Below the pieces are notes generated by a model. It saw nothing but the letters and a program-made list of their open reading frames with translations, had not been told where the DNA came from and ran no database searches. Both the position numbers and the translations under genes were made by a program. From Melioribacteraceae bacterium (lineage in GTDB: Bacteria > Bacteroidota > Ignavibacteria > Ignavibacteriales > Melioribacteraceae): a stretch of 44,488 bases of DNA. This document shows positions 25,116 to 34,171 of this stretch, one piece after another. Every line of letters starts with the position of its first letter. Positions within the stretch are counted from its first letter, which is position 1. The stretch spans positions 1 to 44,488 of the forward strand of contig JAIOZI010000045.1 in assembly GCA_021740785.1 (NCBI GenBank), in the 5' to 3' direction.

Positions 25116-27635
25116 TTATTTTATCAGCAGCATCTTCTTAGTTGCTGAATAATCATTAGCTTGAATTTTGTACAGGTAAATTCCTGTTGAAACAGAATTT
25201 CCATGATCATCCTTTCCGTTCCAAGTTACTTGGTATGAACCTGATTCTTTAACATCACTAACAAGAGTTCTTATTTCCTGCCCGAGTATGTTAAATATTT
25301 TCAGTGAAACTAATCCCGCTTCCGGTATTGAGAATTTTATGTTAGTCGTTGGGTTAAACGGATTAGGAAAATTCTGACTCAAAACATACTTCTCGGCAAC
25401 AGCATCTTCTCGTTTAACGCTTGTAACTTCACCAACGCCGAATGATGTGACATCCGAATATAATGAGTAATCACCATCACTATTTTTTGATCTGACTCTC
25501 CAATAGTAGGTTTTACCGTCTTCGAGTCCGTCAATCATTTGAACGGGAGAAGAAATATCTGAGTAAGATTGTGCGTCAGTCAATTCTGCATTATCGGCAA
25601 ATTCCAATTCATAAGTTAATGCAGATTCACTTTGTGTCGGTAGAATCCATGAAAGTTCTGCTGAATTGCTTAAGATATTAATTCCGTTTGCAGGGCTGCC
25701 GGGCATAACCATAACCGGTGCTGAACCGGGATCAACAACAAACGAACCTTCCGAACTGTAACTAGAAGCAACTCCGCTGCCGTTGTAAGCTCGTACATGC
25801 CATCTGTATGTTGCGCCTGCTGTGAGTCCGCTAACCTCATAATACTGGTCGGTGATATTATTTTGCGATCCGCCGTATGGTGAGGTTGTATTCCAGCCGC
25901 TTGCAACTGCAGTCCATTCAACTTCGTAATGATCAATACCGGTTGTTGATCCGTTAACGAACCAGTACAAACTAACTGTTGTTGAATTCACTGTTACTCC
26001 ACCAACCGGGTAAGAAACTTCTGGAACAATGCTGGAAGCAGAGCCAACAACACTGAAAGTTTCGGTTGACCAAGCTGAATTAGTTGCAGCATCAAATGAA
26101 GCTACACGCCATAGATAACTTCCACCGAAACTTAACACTTGACCGGAAGTTAATGTATAGGAACGATCATTTGCATCACTGGAAGTATAAACATTAGTAA
26201 ATCCGCTGCCATAATCGACCTCAACTTCAAAGTGATCTATCCCCAATGTTGATCCTTCAACATACCACGAAAGAGTCGGAGTAGTAGTATAAACAGTTGC
26301 TCCGCCTGTAGGCCAGGAAGCAATTGGATAACCATCGCCGATTCCGCCGGCAACGGTGAATGTAATCACATCTGAATAGTAAGCCGGATCATAAGTCAAT
26401 CCTCCGTCATTAGTCACTTTGACCCGCAGGTCATATGTTGCACCTGCATCAACAATAATTTGATCATAAAGATCAGAAGTTAAAGCTGCACCGGTTGCTG
26501 TAACCCAGCCGCCGCCATCATCAATTTCAACTAAAAATTGTAACCCTGCAGTACTACCGTCTTCTACATACCAATAAATATACGGTGAAGTTGTGTAAAT
26601 TGTTGAAACATCAGAAGGATATGAAATTGTTGGTTTTCGTAAAGTTCCATCTCCTTCAACTGTAAAATGCTCAACCGAAGACCAAGCATATTCTGACCCA
26701 TTATATGTTGTTTTAACCTGCCACCAAACATCGCTGCCGGCATCTAACGCCGATGGGAATTCAAAATACAGATTAGTAGTAGAACTTAAGGTTACTGCTC
26801 CATCGTTTAATTCGCCAGTTACTCCGTCAACAGATGAAGAATTAGTTGAGTAAATAACTTCGTATGTTAAACCGCTGCCGAAAAGATCCAAATACCAGTA
26901 AACGGTTGGTGTGTTGGTATAAACAACAGCATCATCTACGGGCCACGAAAGATTAACGGCAACCGCTCCGCCTGATGTTGAAAATTCATTATAACCTGAG
27001 TAATTAACAACTTCATTCGGCGTAACTTTTTCAACAACCACTCTCCATGCATAATCTTCACCTAATAAGATTCCTGCGGGACTGTCATAATATAAATCAG
27101 TGGTTGTTTCATCAACATCCAAAACAGTCCAGTTAGGATCAACACCGGAAAAAGTTGATGTAACTTGCAGATTGAACTGCAAATTATTTGTCGGCTGACC
27201 AGCATACCAGGTGAACATTATGTCATCAGTATAAACTGTTTCGCCGTCCCCGGGATTTGATAGAGAAATACTTACTTCCGGAATTGTGTAGAAAGTGAAC
27301 GGACCATAATCCGCTGTTTCACCTGTATAAACATCGTCAGCGTCAAGCGTCCACCAATATTGAGTATTATTATCAAGTGTATCTAATAAAGAATAACCTG
27401 ATGAAACAGCAGCTCCTGAGTTTTCTAAAGGAGTCGCTGTCGTCAAAGCTCCTGTTGGATCGGAACTATAAACTCGAACATAGAAATCAGTTGTGGCACC
27501 AGTTCCAGACCAGGTGAATGTCGGTCTGATTGTAACGCCGGTTAATCCGTCAACCGGTGAAAATGACTGTGCATTAACGCTTGATAAAAATACCAGCGCC
27601 AGTAATATGTAAAAATACTTAGTTAAGGACTTCAT
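25116..27635 (-). CDS. T9SS-sorted surface protein of FN3-like modules
   Basis: An 839-residue protein from ATG 27635, chosen because it follows the AAGAGAGGGC box and begins a clean signal peptide (MKSLTKYFYILLALVFLSSV, cleavage near VNAQ). A longer frame to 27683 adds a charged non-signal stretch. The body has about seven FN3-like modules (~100 residues each), with repeated VYTxTPTxxWY and DxATYxWRV patterns. The last ~80 residues are a T9SS type A sorting domain (FPNPFNPTTNIKFS ... STGIYLYKIQANDY ... KKMLLIK). The C-terminal third is clearly paralogous to that of the 1516-residue protein. No catalytic motif is visible; a binding, adhesion or scaffold role is most likely. Confidence 0.9.
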   Translation of the reverse strand: MKSLTKYFYILLALVFLSSVNAQSFSPVDGLTGVTIRPTFTWSGTGATTDFYVRVYSSDPTGALTTATPLENSGAAVSSGYSLLDTLDNNTQYWWTLDADDVYTGETADYGPFTFYTIPEVSISLSNPGDGETVYTDDIMFTWYAGQPTNNLQFNLQVTSTFSGVDPNWTVLDVDETTTDLYYDSPAGILLGEDYAWRVVVEKVTPNEVVNYSGYNEFSTSGGAVAVNLSWPVDDAVVYTNTPTVYWYLDLFGSGLTYEVIYSTNSSSVDGVTGELNDGAVTLSSTTNLYFEFPSALDAGSDVWWQVKTTYNGSEYAWSSVEHFTVEGDGTLRKPTISYPSDVSTIYTTSPYIYWYVEDGSTAGLQFLVEIDDGGGWVTATGAALTSDLYDQIIVDAGATYDLRVKVTNDGGLTYDPAYYSDVITFTVAGGIGDGYPIASWPTGGATVYTTTPTLSWYVEGSTLGIDHFEVEVDYGSGFTNVYTSSDANDRSYTLTSGQVLSFGGSYLWRVASFDAATNSAWSTETFSVVGSASSIVPEVSYPVGGVTVNSTTVSLYWFVNGSTTGIDHYEVEWTAVASGWNTTSPYGGSQNNITDQYYEVSGLTAGATYRWHVRAYNGSGVASSYSSEGSFVVDPGSAPVMVMPGSPANGINILSNSAELSWILPTQSESALTYELEFADNAELTDAQSYSDISSPVQMIDGLEDGKTYYWRVRSKNSDGDYSLYSDVTSFGVGEVTSVKREDAVAEKYVLSQNFPNPFNPTTNIKFSIPEAGLVSLKIFNILGQEIRTLVSDVKESGSYQVTWNGKDDHGNSVSTGIYLYKIQANDYSATKKMLLIK

Positions 27636-27639
27636 TGTT

Positions 27640-27649
27640 GCCCTCTCTT
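27640..27649 (-). promoter_or_regulatory. AAGAGAGGGC start-site box
   Basis: Minus-strand AAGAGAGGGC, 4 nt before ATG 27635. It supports that start over the upstream in-frame ATG at 27683. Confidence 0.6.
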
Positions 27650-27698
27650 CTTGTTTAAAAATATTTAACTTTTCTAAAATCATAGTATGTCGAAGAAT

Positions 27699-27827
27699 TT
27701 AAAATAAAAATCCGTTAATAGCAATAATTGATACAACAAAAACAACCGCTGAAACAGAGGTAATTATAATACCGGTGACACTCTCTTCTCTGGGGTTATG
27801 CGCTTTACCAAAATACTGATGGTTCAT
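27699..27827 (-). CDS. Small single-TM protein C (T9SS-cargo-associated)
   Basis: A 42-residue protein, ATG 27827, ribosome site AAGGAAAAG just upstream instead of the AAGAGAGGGC box. N-terminus MNHQYFGKAHNPREE, one membrane helix (~18-37), tail NGFLF. Layout and the Y-F-G-K, E-E, G-I-x-x-T-S and F-L residues match the gene at 24910-25044. It lies 71 nt after the 1516-residue cargo gene and 63 nt before the next one. Confidence 0.7.
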   Translation of the reverse strand: MNHQYFGKAHNPREESVTGIIITSVSAVVFVVSIIAINGFLF

Positions 27828-27898
27828 TTTCTTTTCCTTTTTAATTGAAAATTGAGATAAATGAATCCGGCTGAACTTTTCAGCCGGATTTAAGAATA

Positions 27899-30800
27899 TT
27901 ATTTTAGTAAAATCATTTTCTTAGTCTGTACAAAGTCTCCTGCGGTAATTCTGTAGATATAGACACCGCTGGTCACTTTATTTCCAAAATTATCTGTTCC
28001 ATTCCATGCCACATTATAAGTTCCCACTTCTTTATAACCGCTTATTAGTGTAGTAACTTCCTGTCCAAGCATGTTGTAAATCTTCAGACTGACCAAACCT
28101 GCATCAGGAATCGCAAATCTTAACTGTGTGGTTGGATTGAACGGGTTAGGATAATTTTGATCCAGAGAATATTCGGTTGGTATTGCATCCTCCACTTTTT
28201 CTTCAATCGCGGTTAATTCATCTGCCGTATTGAATGATGTAGTTTGTGAATAGAATGAATAATCTCCTTCACTATTTTTCGAACGCACTCTCCAGAAATA
28301 TTCTTTATTCGGCTCAAGATCATCTATAGAAAATAAAGGTGAGTTTATATCATCAATCACCGATGCATCCGTCATTTCAGCATTATCAGAGATTTCTAAT
28401 TCGTAACTTAGCGGTGAATCAGAAAGTGTCGGAAGTATCCATGAAATAGTTGTATTTGGAGTAGTCAGTTGAATTCCGTTTGCAGGACTTCCGGGCAGTG
28501 CCATTACAGGCGCTGAACCCGCCTTCACCGTGAATTCACCAATAGGATTCGACCAACTTGAATAATCCGTTCCGTTATAAGATCGGACTCTCCATTGGTA
28601 AGAAGCACCGGCAATCAAGTCCGTTACCTGGTAACTTTGATTTGCAGTTGTTGCAGATCCGCCGTATGGTGCGGTTGTATTCCAAACGGTTGTTGCGCTC
28701 CATTCAACTTCGTAGCTCACAATACCTGAAGTTGATCCGTTAACGTACCAATAAAGAGTAGTTGTTGTATTTGTAATTTCAGTACCGCCTGTTGGTGTTG
28801 ACACTACAGGTATTATACTGCCGCTTTCACCTACTACCGTAAATGTACCTTCAGACCATGAAGAGTATCCGCTGCCATCGTAAGCGGCGACTGCCCAATA
28901 ATAAGTCTGACCGTAATTTAATTCTTCTGTTCCGCTTAGTGTATATGATAATGTATTATTATCGGATGTAGTATGATAAAAATCAGCGTCACTAATTGCT
29001 TCCCAACCGGCAGCGTTTAAGTCCGAAGTTGACCAAGCAACTTTATAATTCGTTATACCAAGTCTTGATCCCATAACATACCATGAGAGAGTTGGGAGTT
29101 TAGTATAAATTGTAGGTCCGCCTGTCGGCCATGAAGCAGTTGGATAACCGGCGCCTAAACCGCCCGCTACTGTAAATTCAACAGTTGTTGAATTATAAGC
29201 CGTAGGATAAGTCGATCCTGCATCATTTGTTACCTCAACAGTAACTTGATAAGTTTTACCGCCTTCAAGCGAGAGTTGTACATAATTATTTGTTGTAAGA
29301 CCGGTATTGGTTGTTGAATTATCAGTCACATTATAGACTTTCACACGAGCTTCAATCCCGCTGACTGCCGTACCGTAATACCAATACACATAAGGAGATT
29401 CAGTATAAACAGTTGTTGCGGCACCCGGGTAAGAAATAGTCGGTTTTACTAAAGTCCCGGCGCCGTTAGTTTCGAATGAGAACCAAGCCGATGGAGCAGA
29501 ATCGGTTCCCCCGGCGATGTAAGTTGAATAAATTCTCCAATAGTAAACTGTACCTGGATCTAGGCTGGTTGTTAAAGTATGATAAAGAGAAGTCAATCCG
29601 CTGACTTCGATATCACCGTTAACTCCGTCACCGTCCCATGTTTGATCCAGACTTATTTGAAGTGTGTACTCAAGTCCTGTGCTTCCGCTCATCAAATACC
29701 AGTAGAATGTCGGAGTATTCGTGTAAGTTAAAGCACCGCCTACAGGCCAGCTTGGTATAGGAGTAACTGCGGCTGCTTCTGTTTGAAACTGAGTAACAGG
29801 TGAATAGCTTAACACTTCGCTGTTGCTGGTTCTTTTAACTATTACTCGCCAATAATATGTTTTTCCTTTCAGCAAAGTAAACGTAGCGTTTGTATTTGAG
29901 GTGGTTGTTTGAAAATCAGGGGCAACCGACCAATCCGGATTTCCGCCCGAGGTACTTGAAGTTACTTGAATATTAAAATCCAACCCGTTATTTAATTGTG
30001 AAGTATACCATGAAAACAATGTCGTTGTAGTGTAAACAGTTGTTCCGGCAGTTGGATGAGAAGGAGTAACTACAACTTGGGGTAAAGTTTTGAAACTCCA
30101 TTCAGGCGATGTTTGAGTGTAACTTACTCCGTCATCTGCTGTAACTCTCCACCAGTACCAAGTATTATTTTGGAGCGGTACACCAGCCATAAATTCGTCT
30201 AATTGAATTTGATCAGTATCCGCAGCAAGCGTAGTATCAAGAACTACACCTGTGAAAGTAGAGTTTGTTGAAATTTCCAATTGATAAGTTGCTTCCCAGT
30301 TTGCATCTTCCCATGTTAATAAAGGTTCAATGGCAACACCAGTTAAAGTATTAACAGGGGTAAGTAATTGGAGAGGAGTATAAAAATCCTCAACTGAACT
30401 GCTCTTCGGATCATTCATTCCGGGACCATCGTCTGCAGTTACATACCATTCATAATGTCTTGCACTATTTAAGGTAAGGCTGCTGTATGAAGTTGATGAG
30501 ATACCAGTTACATCAGTATAAGAGCCTGCTCCAACTTCTTTGTAATGTAATGTGTATGTTACATTAGATGTATTACCTTCCATCGTCCAAGTAAACGTTG
30601 GGGAAAGTGAACTTACTTGCGTGCCGCCGATTGGCGCTGTAAGAACCGGTGTTGCTAATAATGTAGTGAAAGAGTACTCCGTTGAAGTCTCAATTGCGTC
30701 ATCGCCGCCGTCATTTTTTAAAGGAGCGGGACCACCATTCTCCGATTGGACAACCCAATAATATGCCGTGTTATATACGAATGCATCTGTTAATGTGGTT

Positions 30801-32449
30801 GAGGTTCCGGATACTGTTGTATTTGCAAACCCGTAACTTCCTGTTGATGTACCTACCGACAAATTATAATCTGTTGCACCTGCAATAGCATCCCATACAA
30901 AATTCACATCAAAATCAGAAGCATTTGGTGTCATTAAAACATTATATGCGCCGTTTGCAGGAATTGTAATTGTTTGTTGATCTGTTGTAAATGTATAATA
31001 ACCTGAATATGCACTATTAACTGGAACGGATGTATTTTTTCCTGCTACTCTCCAATGATAGGTAGTATTGTCTAAAATCGGAGAATCAGGATCATTTAAT
31101 GTTAACGACTGTGTCCCAGCTCCGGCATCAACAACAGTATTATTTGTATAAACAGATGCTCCGGGATTTCCACTGTTATCAACGTAAACTTCTAAAATAT
31201 ATTGATCAGCGCCGGGCATGTCATTCCAGGTTAACGTTGGAGCTAAGGTCAAAACAGTCCCGCCGTCTGCCGGCGATACCAAACTCGCTTGTTCATCATC
31301 TGTAATAGTTGTTGATGCAGTCGATGTACCTATTTGCCCTGCACCATAATTCAGGCCAGCAATTTCACCATTAATAGTCTCATCACCTTCAAGCTCAGAA
31401 TCAGCAGTTGAAGTTAATAAAACAGTTCCGGAAGTAGTACTGTTTGTAATAGTTATATTACCTGCCCCTGTAAAATCAGTTCCTGATGTGGCGCTGCCTG
31501 TAAAAAGCATTGTAACAGTCAAATCTCCATTAACAACATCTCCGCCGCCATCAACGGAAGCTGTATATGTCACAGTACTGACGCCGTCTTCAGCAATAAC
31601 AGCATTATCCCTGCTGATTGAAATTGTTTCGTCATCCGTTATTGTTGATGAAGCCGAAGTTGTTCCGAGTTGTCCGGCTCCATAATCCAATGCTGTAATT
31701 TCACCAGTGATTGTTTCATCACCTTCAAAATCTCCATCTGAAGTGGATGTTAATATTACAGTCCCGGAATTTGAATTATTGTTAATTGTAATATTACCTG
31801 CCCCTGTAAAATCAGTTCCTGATGTAGCGCTGCCTGTAAAAAGCATTGTAACTGTCAAATCTCCATTAACAACATCTCCGCCGCCATCAACGGAAGCTGT
31901 ATATGTCACAGTACTGACGCCGTCTTCAGCAATAACAGCATTATCCCTGCTGATTGAAATTGTTTCGTCATCAAGTATATTAATCGATACTTGCTGAGCT
32001 CCGTTTTCTGTATAACCTACACCGCCGTCATCAGAGACTGCGGTAATATCAATTACGACCGATTCCGTTCCTTCAAAATTACCATCATTTTTTCCAGCTC
32101 CGGCTACATCTATAGTTGCTGTACCAGTAGAATTTCCACCAGCATCTCCAACAATTAGAATACTAGTTGAACTCAATGTGTAGTCACTACCCACAGCGGT
32201 TCCCGGTGCAATAGCATCCGAAATTGTAACGGTAATTGTTACACCGTCTGCCGGTGCCGGATTAGCTGTTGCCGTTATAGTTGCAGTTCCGGCTGTTTCG
32301 CTTACTGATGGATCAGCGCTAAGTGATACGGTCTGAGAATAAATGTTGGAATTTATCAGGATGAAAAAAAATAGGAAAAGATTCATCATGAATAAGAGTT
32401 GAAATTTTGATGAAAAAGTTTGAAAAAACAGTTTAATTATTTGTTTCAT
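27899..32449 (-). CDS. Giant T9SS-sorted protein with Calx-beta and FN3-like modules
   Basis: A 1516-residue protein. The start at 32449 is supported by the AAGAGAGGGC box 3 nt upstream; its signal region is long (~39 residues, ending NIYSQ). Residues ~40-380 hold three Calx-beta-like domains (E-x-x-G-x-x-T-x-T ... SGTDF ... DDE). Domains two and three are almost identical because of a DNA duplication. About nine FN3-like modules follow, with the [TV]-Y-T-x-[TS]-P-x-x-x-W-Y signature. The C-terminal T9SS sorting domain reads YPNPFNPTTQLRF ... SGVYIYRITAGDF ... KKMILLK. Calx-beta domains usually bind Ca2+, suggesting a calcium-stiffened surface adhesin or filament. It is the first gene of the operon that includes 27699-27827, 25116-27635 and 24910-25044. 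Confidence 0.9.
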   Translation of the reverse strand: MKQIIKLFFQTFSSKFQLLFMMNLFLFFFILINSNIYSQTVSLSADPSVSETAGTATITATANPAPADGVTITVTISDAIAPGTAVGSDYTLSSTSILIVGDAGGNSTGTATIDVAGAGKNDGNFEGTESVVIDITAVSDDGGVGYTENGAQQVSINILDDETISISRDNAVIAEDGVSTVTYTASVDGGGDVVNGDLTVTMLFTGSATSGTDFTGAGNITINNNSNSGTVILTSTSDGDFEGDETITGEITALDYGAGQLGTTSASSTITDDETISISRDNAVIAEDGVSTVTYTASVDGGGDVVNGDLTVTMLFTGSATSGTDFTGAGNITITNSTTSGTVLLTSTADSELEGDETINGEIAGLNYGAGQIGTSTASTTITDDEQASLVSPADGGTVLTLAPTLTWNDMPGADQYILEVYVDNSGNPGASVYTNNTVVDAGAGTQSLTLNDPDSPILDNTTYHWRVAGKNTSVPVNSAYSGYYTFTTDQQTITIPANGAYNVLMTPNASDFDVNFVWDAIAGATDYNLSVGTSTGSYGFANTTVSGTSTTLTDAFVYNTAYYWVVQSENGGPAPLKNDGGDDAIETSTEYSFTTLLATPVLTAPIGGTQVSSLSPTFTWTMEGNTSNVTYTLHYKEVGAGSYTDVTGISSTSYSSLTLNSARHYEWYVTADDGPGMNDPKSSSVEDFYTPLQLLTPVNTLTGVAIEPLLTWEDANWEATYQLEISTNSTFTGVVLDTTLAADTDQIQLDEFMAGVPLQNNTWYWWRVTADDGVSYTQTSPEWSFKTLPQVVVTPSHPTAGTTVYTTTTLFSWYTSQLNNGLDFNIQVTSSTSGGNPDWSVAPDFQTTTSNTNATFTLLKGKTYYWRVIVKRTSNSEVLSYSPVTQFQTEAAAVTPIPSWPVGGALTYTNTPTFYWYLMSGSTGLEYTLQISLDQTWDGDGVNGDIEVSGLTSLYHTLTTSLDPGTVYYWRIYSTYIAGGTDSAPSAWFSFETNGAGTLVKPTISYPGAATTVYTESPYVYWYYGTAVSGIEARVKVYNVTDNSTTNTGLTTNNYVQLSLEGGKTYQVTVEVTNDAGSTYPTAYNSTTVEFTVAGGLGAGYPTASWPTGGPTIYTKLPTLSWYVMGSRLGITNYKVAWSTSDLNAAGWEAISDADFYHTTSDNNTLSYTLSGTEELNYGQTYYWAVAAYDGSGYSSWSEGTFTVVGESGSIIPVVSTPTGGTEITNTTTTLYWYVNGSTSGIVSYEVEWSATTVWNTTAPYGGSATTANQSYQVTDLIAGASYQWRVRSYNGTDYSSWSNPIGEFTVKAGSAPVMALPGSPANGIQLTTPNTTISWILPTLSDSPLSYELEISDNAEMTDASVIDDINSPLFSIDDLEPNKEYFWRVRSKNSEGDYSFYSQTTSFNTADELTAIEEKVEDAIPTEYSLDQNYPNPFNPTTQLRFAIPDAGLVSLKIYNMLGQEVTTLISGYKEVGTYNVAWNGTDNFGNKVTSGVYIYRITAGDFVQTKKMILLK
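31455..31636. repeat. 182-bp direct repeat, copy 1 (Calx-beta coding)
   Basis: Near-identical to 31791-31972 at an offset of 336 bp (112 codons); I see only two or three mismatches (for example GTGGCG/GTAGCG). In frame inside the 1516-residue gene. Confidence 0.9.
31791..31972. repeat. 182-bp direct repeat, copy 2 (Calx-beta coding)
   Basis: Partner of 31455-31636. The sequence between and around the copies is more diverged, so only part of each domain has been kept identical. Confidence 0.9.
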
Positions 32450-32452
32450 TAG

Positions 32453-32462
32453 GCCCTCTCTT
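32453..32462 (-). promoter_or_regulatory. AAGAGAGGGC start-site box
   Basis: Minus-strand AAGAGAGGGC, 3 nt before ATG 32449. Confidence 0.6.
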
Positions 32463-32531
32463 TTTTGTTTTAGAGATAATTAGTGTATCAAATTAATGCA
32501 AAATTGACTTCGTGTCTTAATAGTGGACAAA

Positions 32532-32560
32532 AATATAAGTCAACTTATCTTGTTTGTCAA
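32532..32560 (-). promoter_or_regulatory. Promoter TTGACA-N17-TATATT of the T9SS cargo operon
   Basis: Minus strand: TTGACA (32555-32560), 17 nt, TATATT (32532-32537). It predicts a leader of ~75 nt to ATG 32449. It lies in the 303-bp divergent gap 32450-32752, which otherwise holds a possible plus-strand promoter and no gene. Confidence 0.7.
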
Positions 32561-32685
32561 GTAAATAATTAGACATGCTATCCGCCAATCATTTTATAGT
32601 GTAAAATTTTATTAAATTGAATAACATTGTGATATAACTCACATATTCCCTCAAAAATATCTGTTGTATCATTTTGAAATATCAC

Positions 32686-32714
32686 TTGATATTAAAATAT
32701 GATTATGCAATATT
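32686..32714 (+). promoter_or_regulatory. Possible promoter of the symporter genes
   Basis: TTGATA (32686-32691), 17 nt, AATATT (32709-32714), ~40 bp upstream of ATG 32753. A TGTGAG at 32714-32719 pairs with CTCACA near 32638. Weak evidence by eye. Confidence 0.3.
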
Positions 32715-32752
32715 GTGAGCTATTTAACTGAGAACTAACATTAGGAGTAAAA

Positions 32753-34120
32753 ATGCTCACCGAGTCACCTCGAGAACAATGGGGTTCAAAGCTTGGGTTT
32801 ATCCTTGCCGCTGCCGGTTCTGCAATTGGGTTAGGAAATATTTGGAAATTCCCCTATATAGCAGGTGAAAATGGCGGTTCATCGTTTATTATTATTTATT
32901 TAATCTGTATTGCCGTAATTGGTTTACCGGTTTTAGTCGGTGAAATTCTTTTGGGAAGAACTACACAGCGAAACCCGGTTGGTGCTTTTAAAGCGCTTAA
33001 CGGTTCAAAATTTTGGGCCGGTGTTGGCGGAATGGGTGTAGTTGCAGGTTTTCTTATTCTTTCATTCTACGCAGTCATTGCCGGTTGGTCAATCGGTTAT
33101 ATTTATCAATCTATTTCCGGAGATTTCTTTCAATATGCGGATCCGGCAAAAGCCGCTGATCATTTTGTTGCTCTTACCAAAGATGTTGTTTGGATAGTAA
33201 GTTATTTTGCATTGTTTATGATAATTACAATGTCCGTTGTTTATGCCGGAGTTCAAAAAGGAATTGAACGTGGTAGTAAAATAATGATGCCGCTTTTACT
33301 GCTACTACTAATATTTGTGATGATAAGAGGTATCACGCTTCCCGGTTCAGGCGAAGGTCTAAAATTTATTTTTAATCCTGATTGGTCGCACGTAAACGGA
33401 CAAACAATTTTAATTGCATTGGGACATGCATTCTTCACTTTAAGTATGGGAATGGGTGCAATGCTTACCTACGGCAGTTATATGTCCAAAAAAGACAGCG
33501 TGCTTTCATCAGCTATACAGATTGTAATATTAGATACATTTATTGCACTGATTGCAGGCGTGGCGATTTTCACATCGGTATTTGCAGTCGGTCTTGATGC
33601 AAGCGGTGGACCGGGATTAATATTCCATACTCTGCCTGCAGTGTTTACTATAATGCCCGGTGGGCAAATTATTGGAACCATATTTTTCATTCTCCTTACT
33701 ATTGCTGCTCTTACATCTGCTATTTCCTTGTTAGAAGTTATTACCGCATATTTTATAGATGAAAAAGGTTGGAGCCGTCATAAAGCTGTAATTGTATTTG
33801 GAACAGTTACATTTATAATTGGGCTGCCGTCTGCTTTATCATTTAATGTGCTGGCTGATTTCAATATTTTCGGTAAGAACTTTTTTGACTTAGTCGATTA
33901 TCTTGCTTCAAACATTCTTCTGCCTTTAGGCGGCTTATTCATAGCTATTTTCATAGCCTACGTTTGGAAATTTGACAAAGCATTAATTGCATTAAAAGAC
34001 GGTTCAGAAAAAATATTTAATAAGAATCCACTTATCATAACATTGTGGCAAATTTTCATTAAGTATTTTGCCCCGGTGCTGATTTTTTTAGTATTGTTAA
34101 GTTCAATAGGAGTTTTGTAG
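32753..34120 (+). CDS. Sodium-dependent NSS/SNF family transporter
   Basis: A 455-residue inner-membrane protein with about 11-12 helices, ribosome site AGGAG 6 nt upstream. The NSS signature is at the N-terminus: REQWGSKLGFILAAAGSAIGLGNIWKFPY, followed by AGENGGSSF, the conserved TM1 with its unwound substrate and Na+ site. Later helices are ordinary for the family (FFTLSMGMGAMLTYGSYM near TM6). Bacterial members import amino acids (Trp, Leu, Ala, Tyr) with Na+. The substrate is not predictable. An AGCS symporter follows after 51 nt, so the pair likely supplies amino acids together. Confidence 0.93.
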   Translation: MLTESPREQWGSKLGFILAAAGSAIGLGNIWKFPYIAGENGGSSFIIIYLICIAVIGLPVLVGEILLGRTTQRNPVGAFKALNGSKFWAGVGGMGVVAGFLILSFYAVIAGWSIGYIYQSISGDFFQYADPAKAADHFVALTKDVVWIVSYFALFMIITMSVVYAGVQKGIERGSKIMMPLLLLLLIFVMIRGITLPGSGEGLKFIFNPDWSHVNGQTILIALGHAFFTLSMGMGAMLTYGSYMSKKDSVLSSAIQIVILDTFIALIAGVAIFTSVFAVGLDASGGPGLIFHTLPAVFTIMPGGQIIGTIFFILLTIAALTSAISLLEVITAYFIDEKGWSRHKAVIVFGTVTFIIGLPSALSFNVLADFNIFGKNFFDLVDYLASNILLPLGGLFIAIFIAYVWKFDKALIALKDGSEKIFNKNPLIITLWQIFIKYFAPVLIFLVLLSSIGVL

Positions 34121-34171
34121 TAAATCAGACTCAGTCAGTTTCTCTTTTTCACAAATTAAATTAAGAGGATA

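Noticed and set aside
31488-31997. Two similar plus-strand frames opposite the 1516-residue gene
   Set aside because: They mirror the duplicated Calx-beta DNA on the other strand; codon pattern and length of the minus-strand gene explain them.
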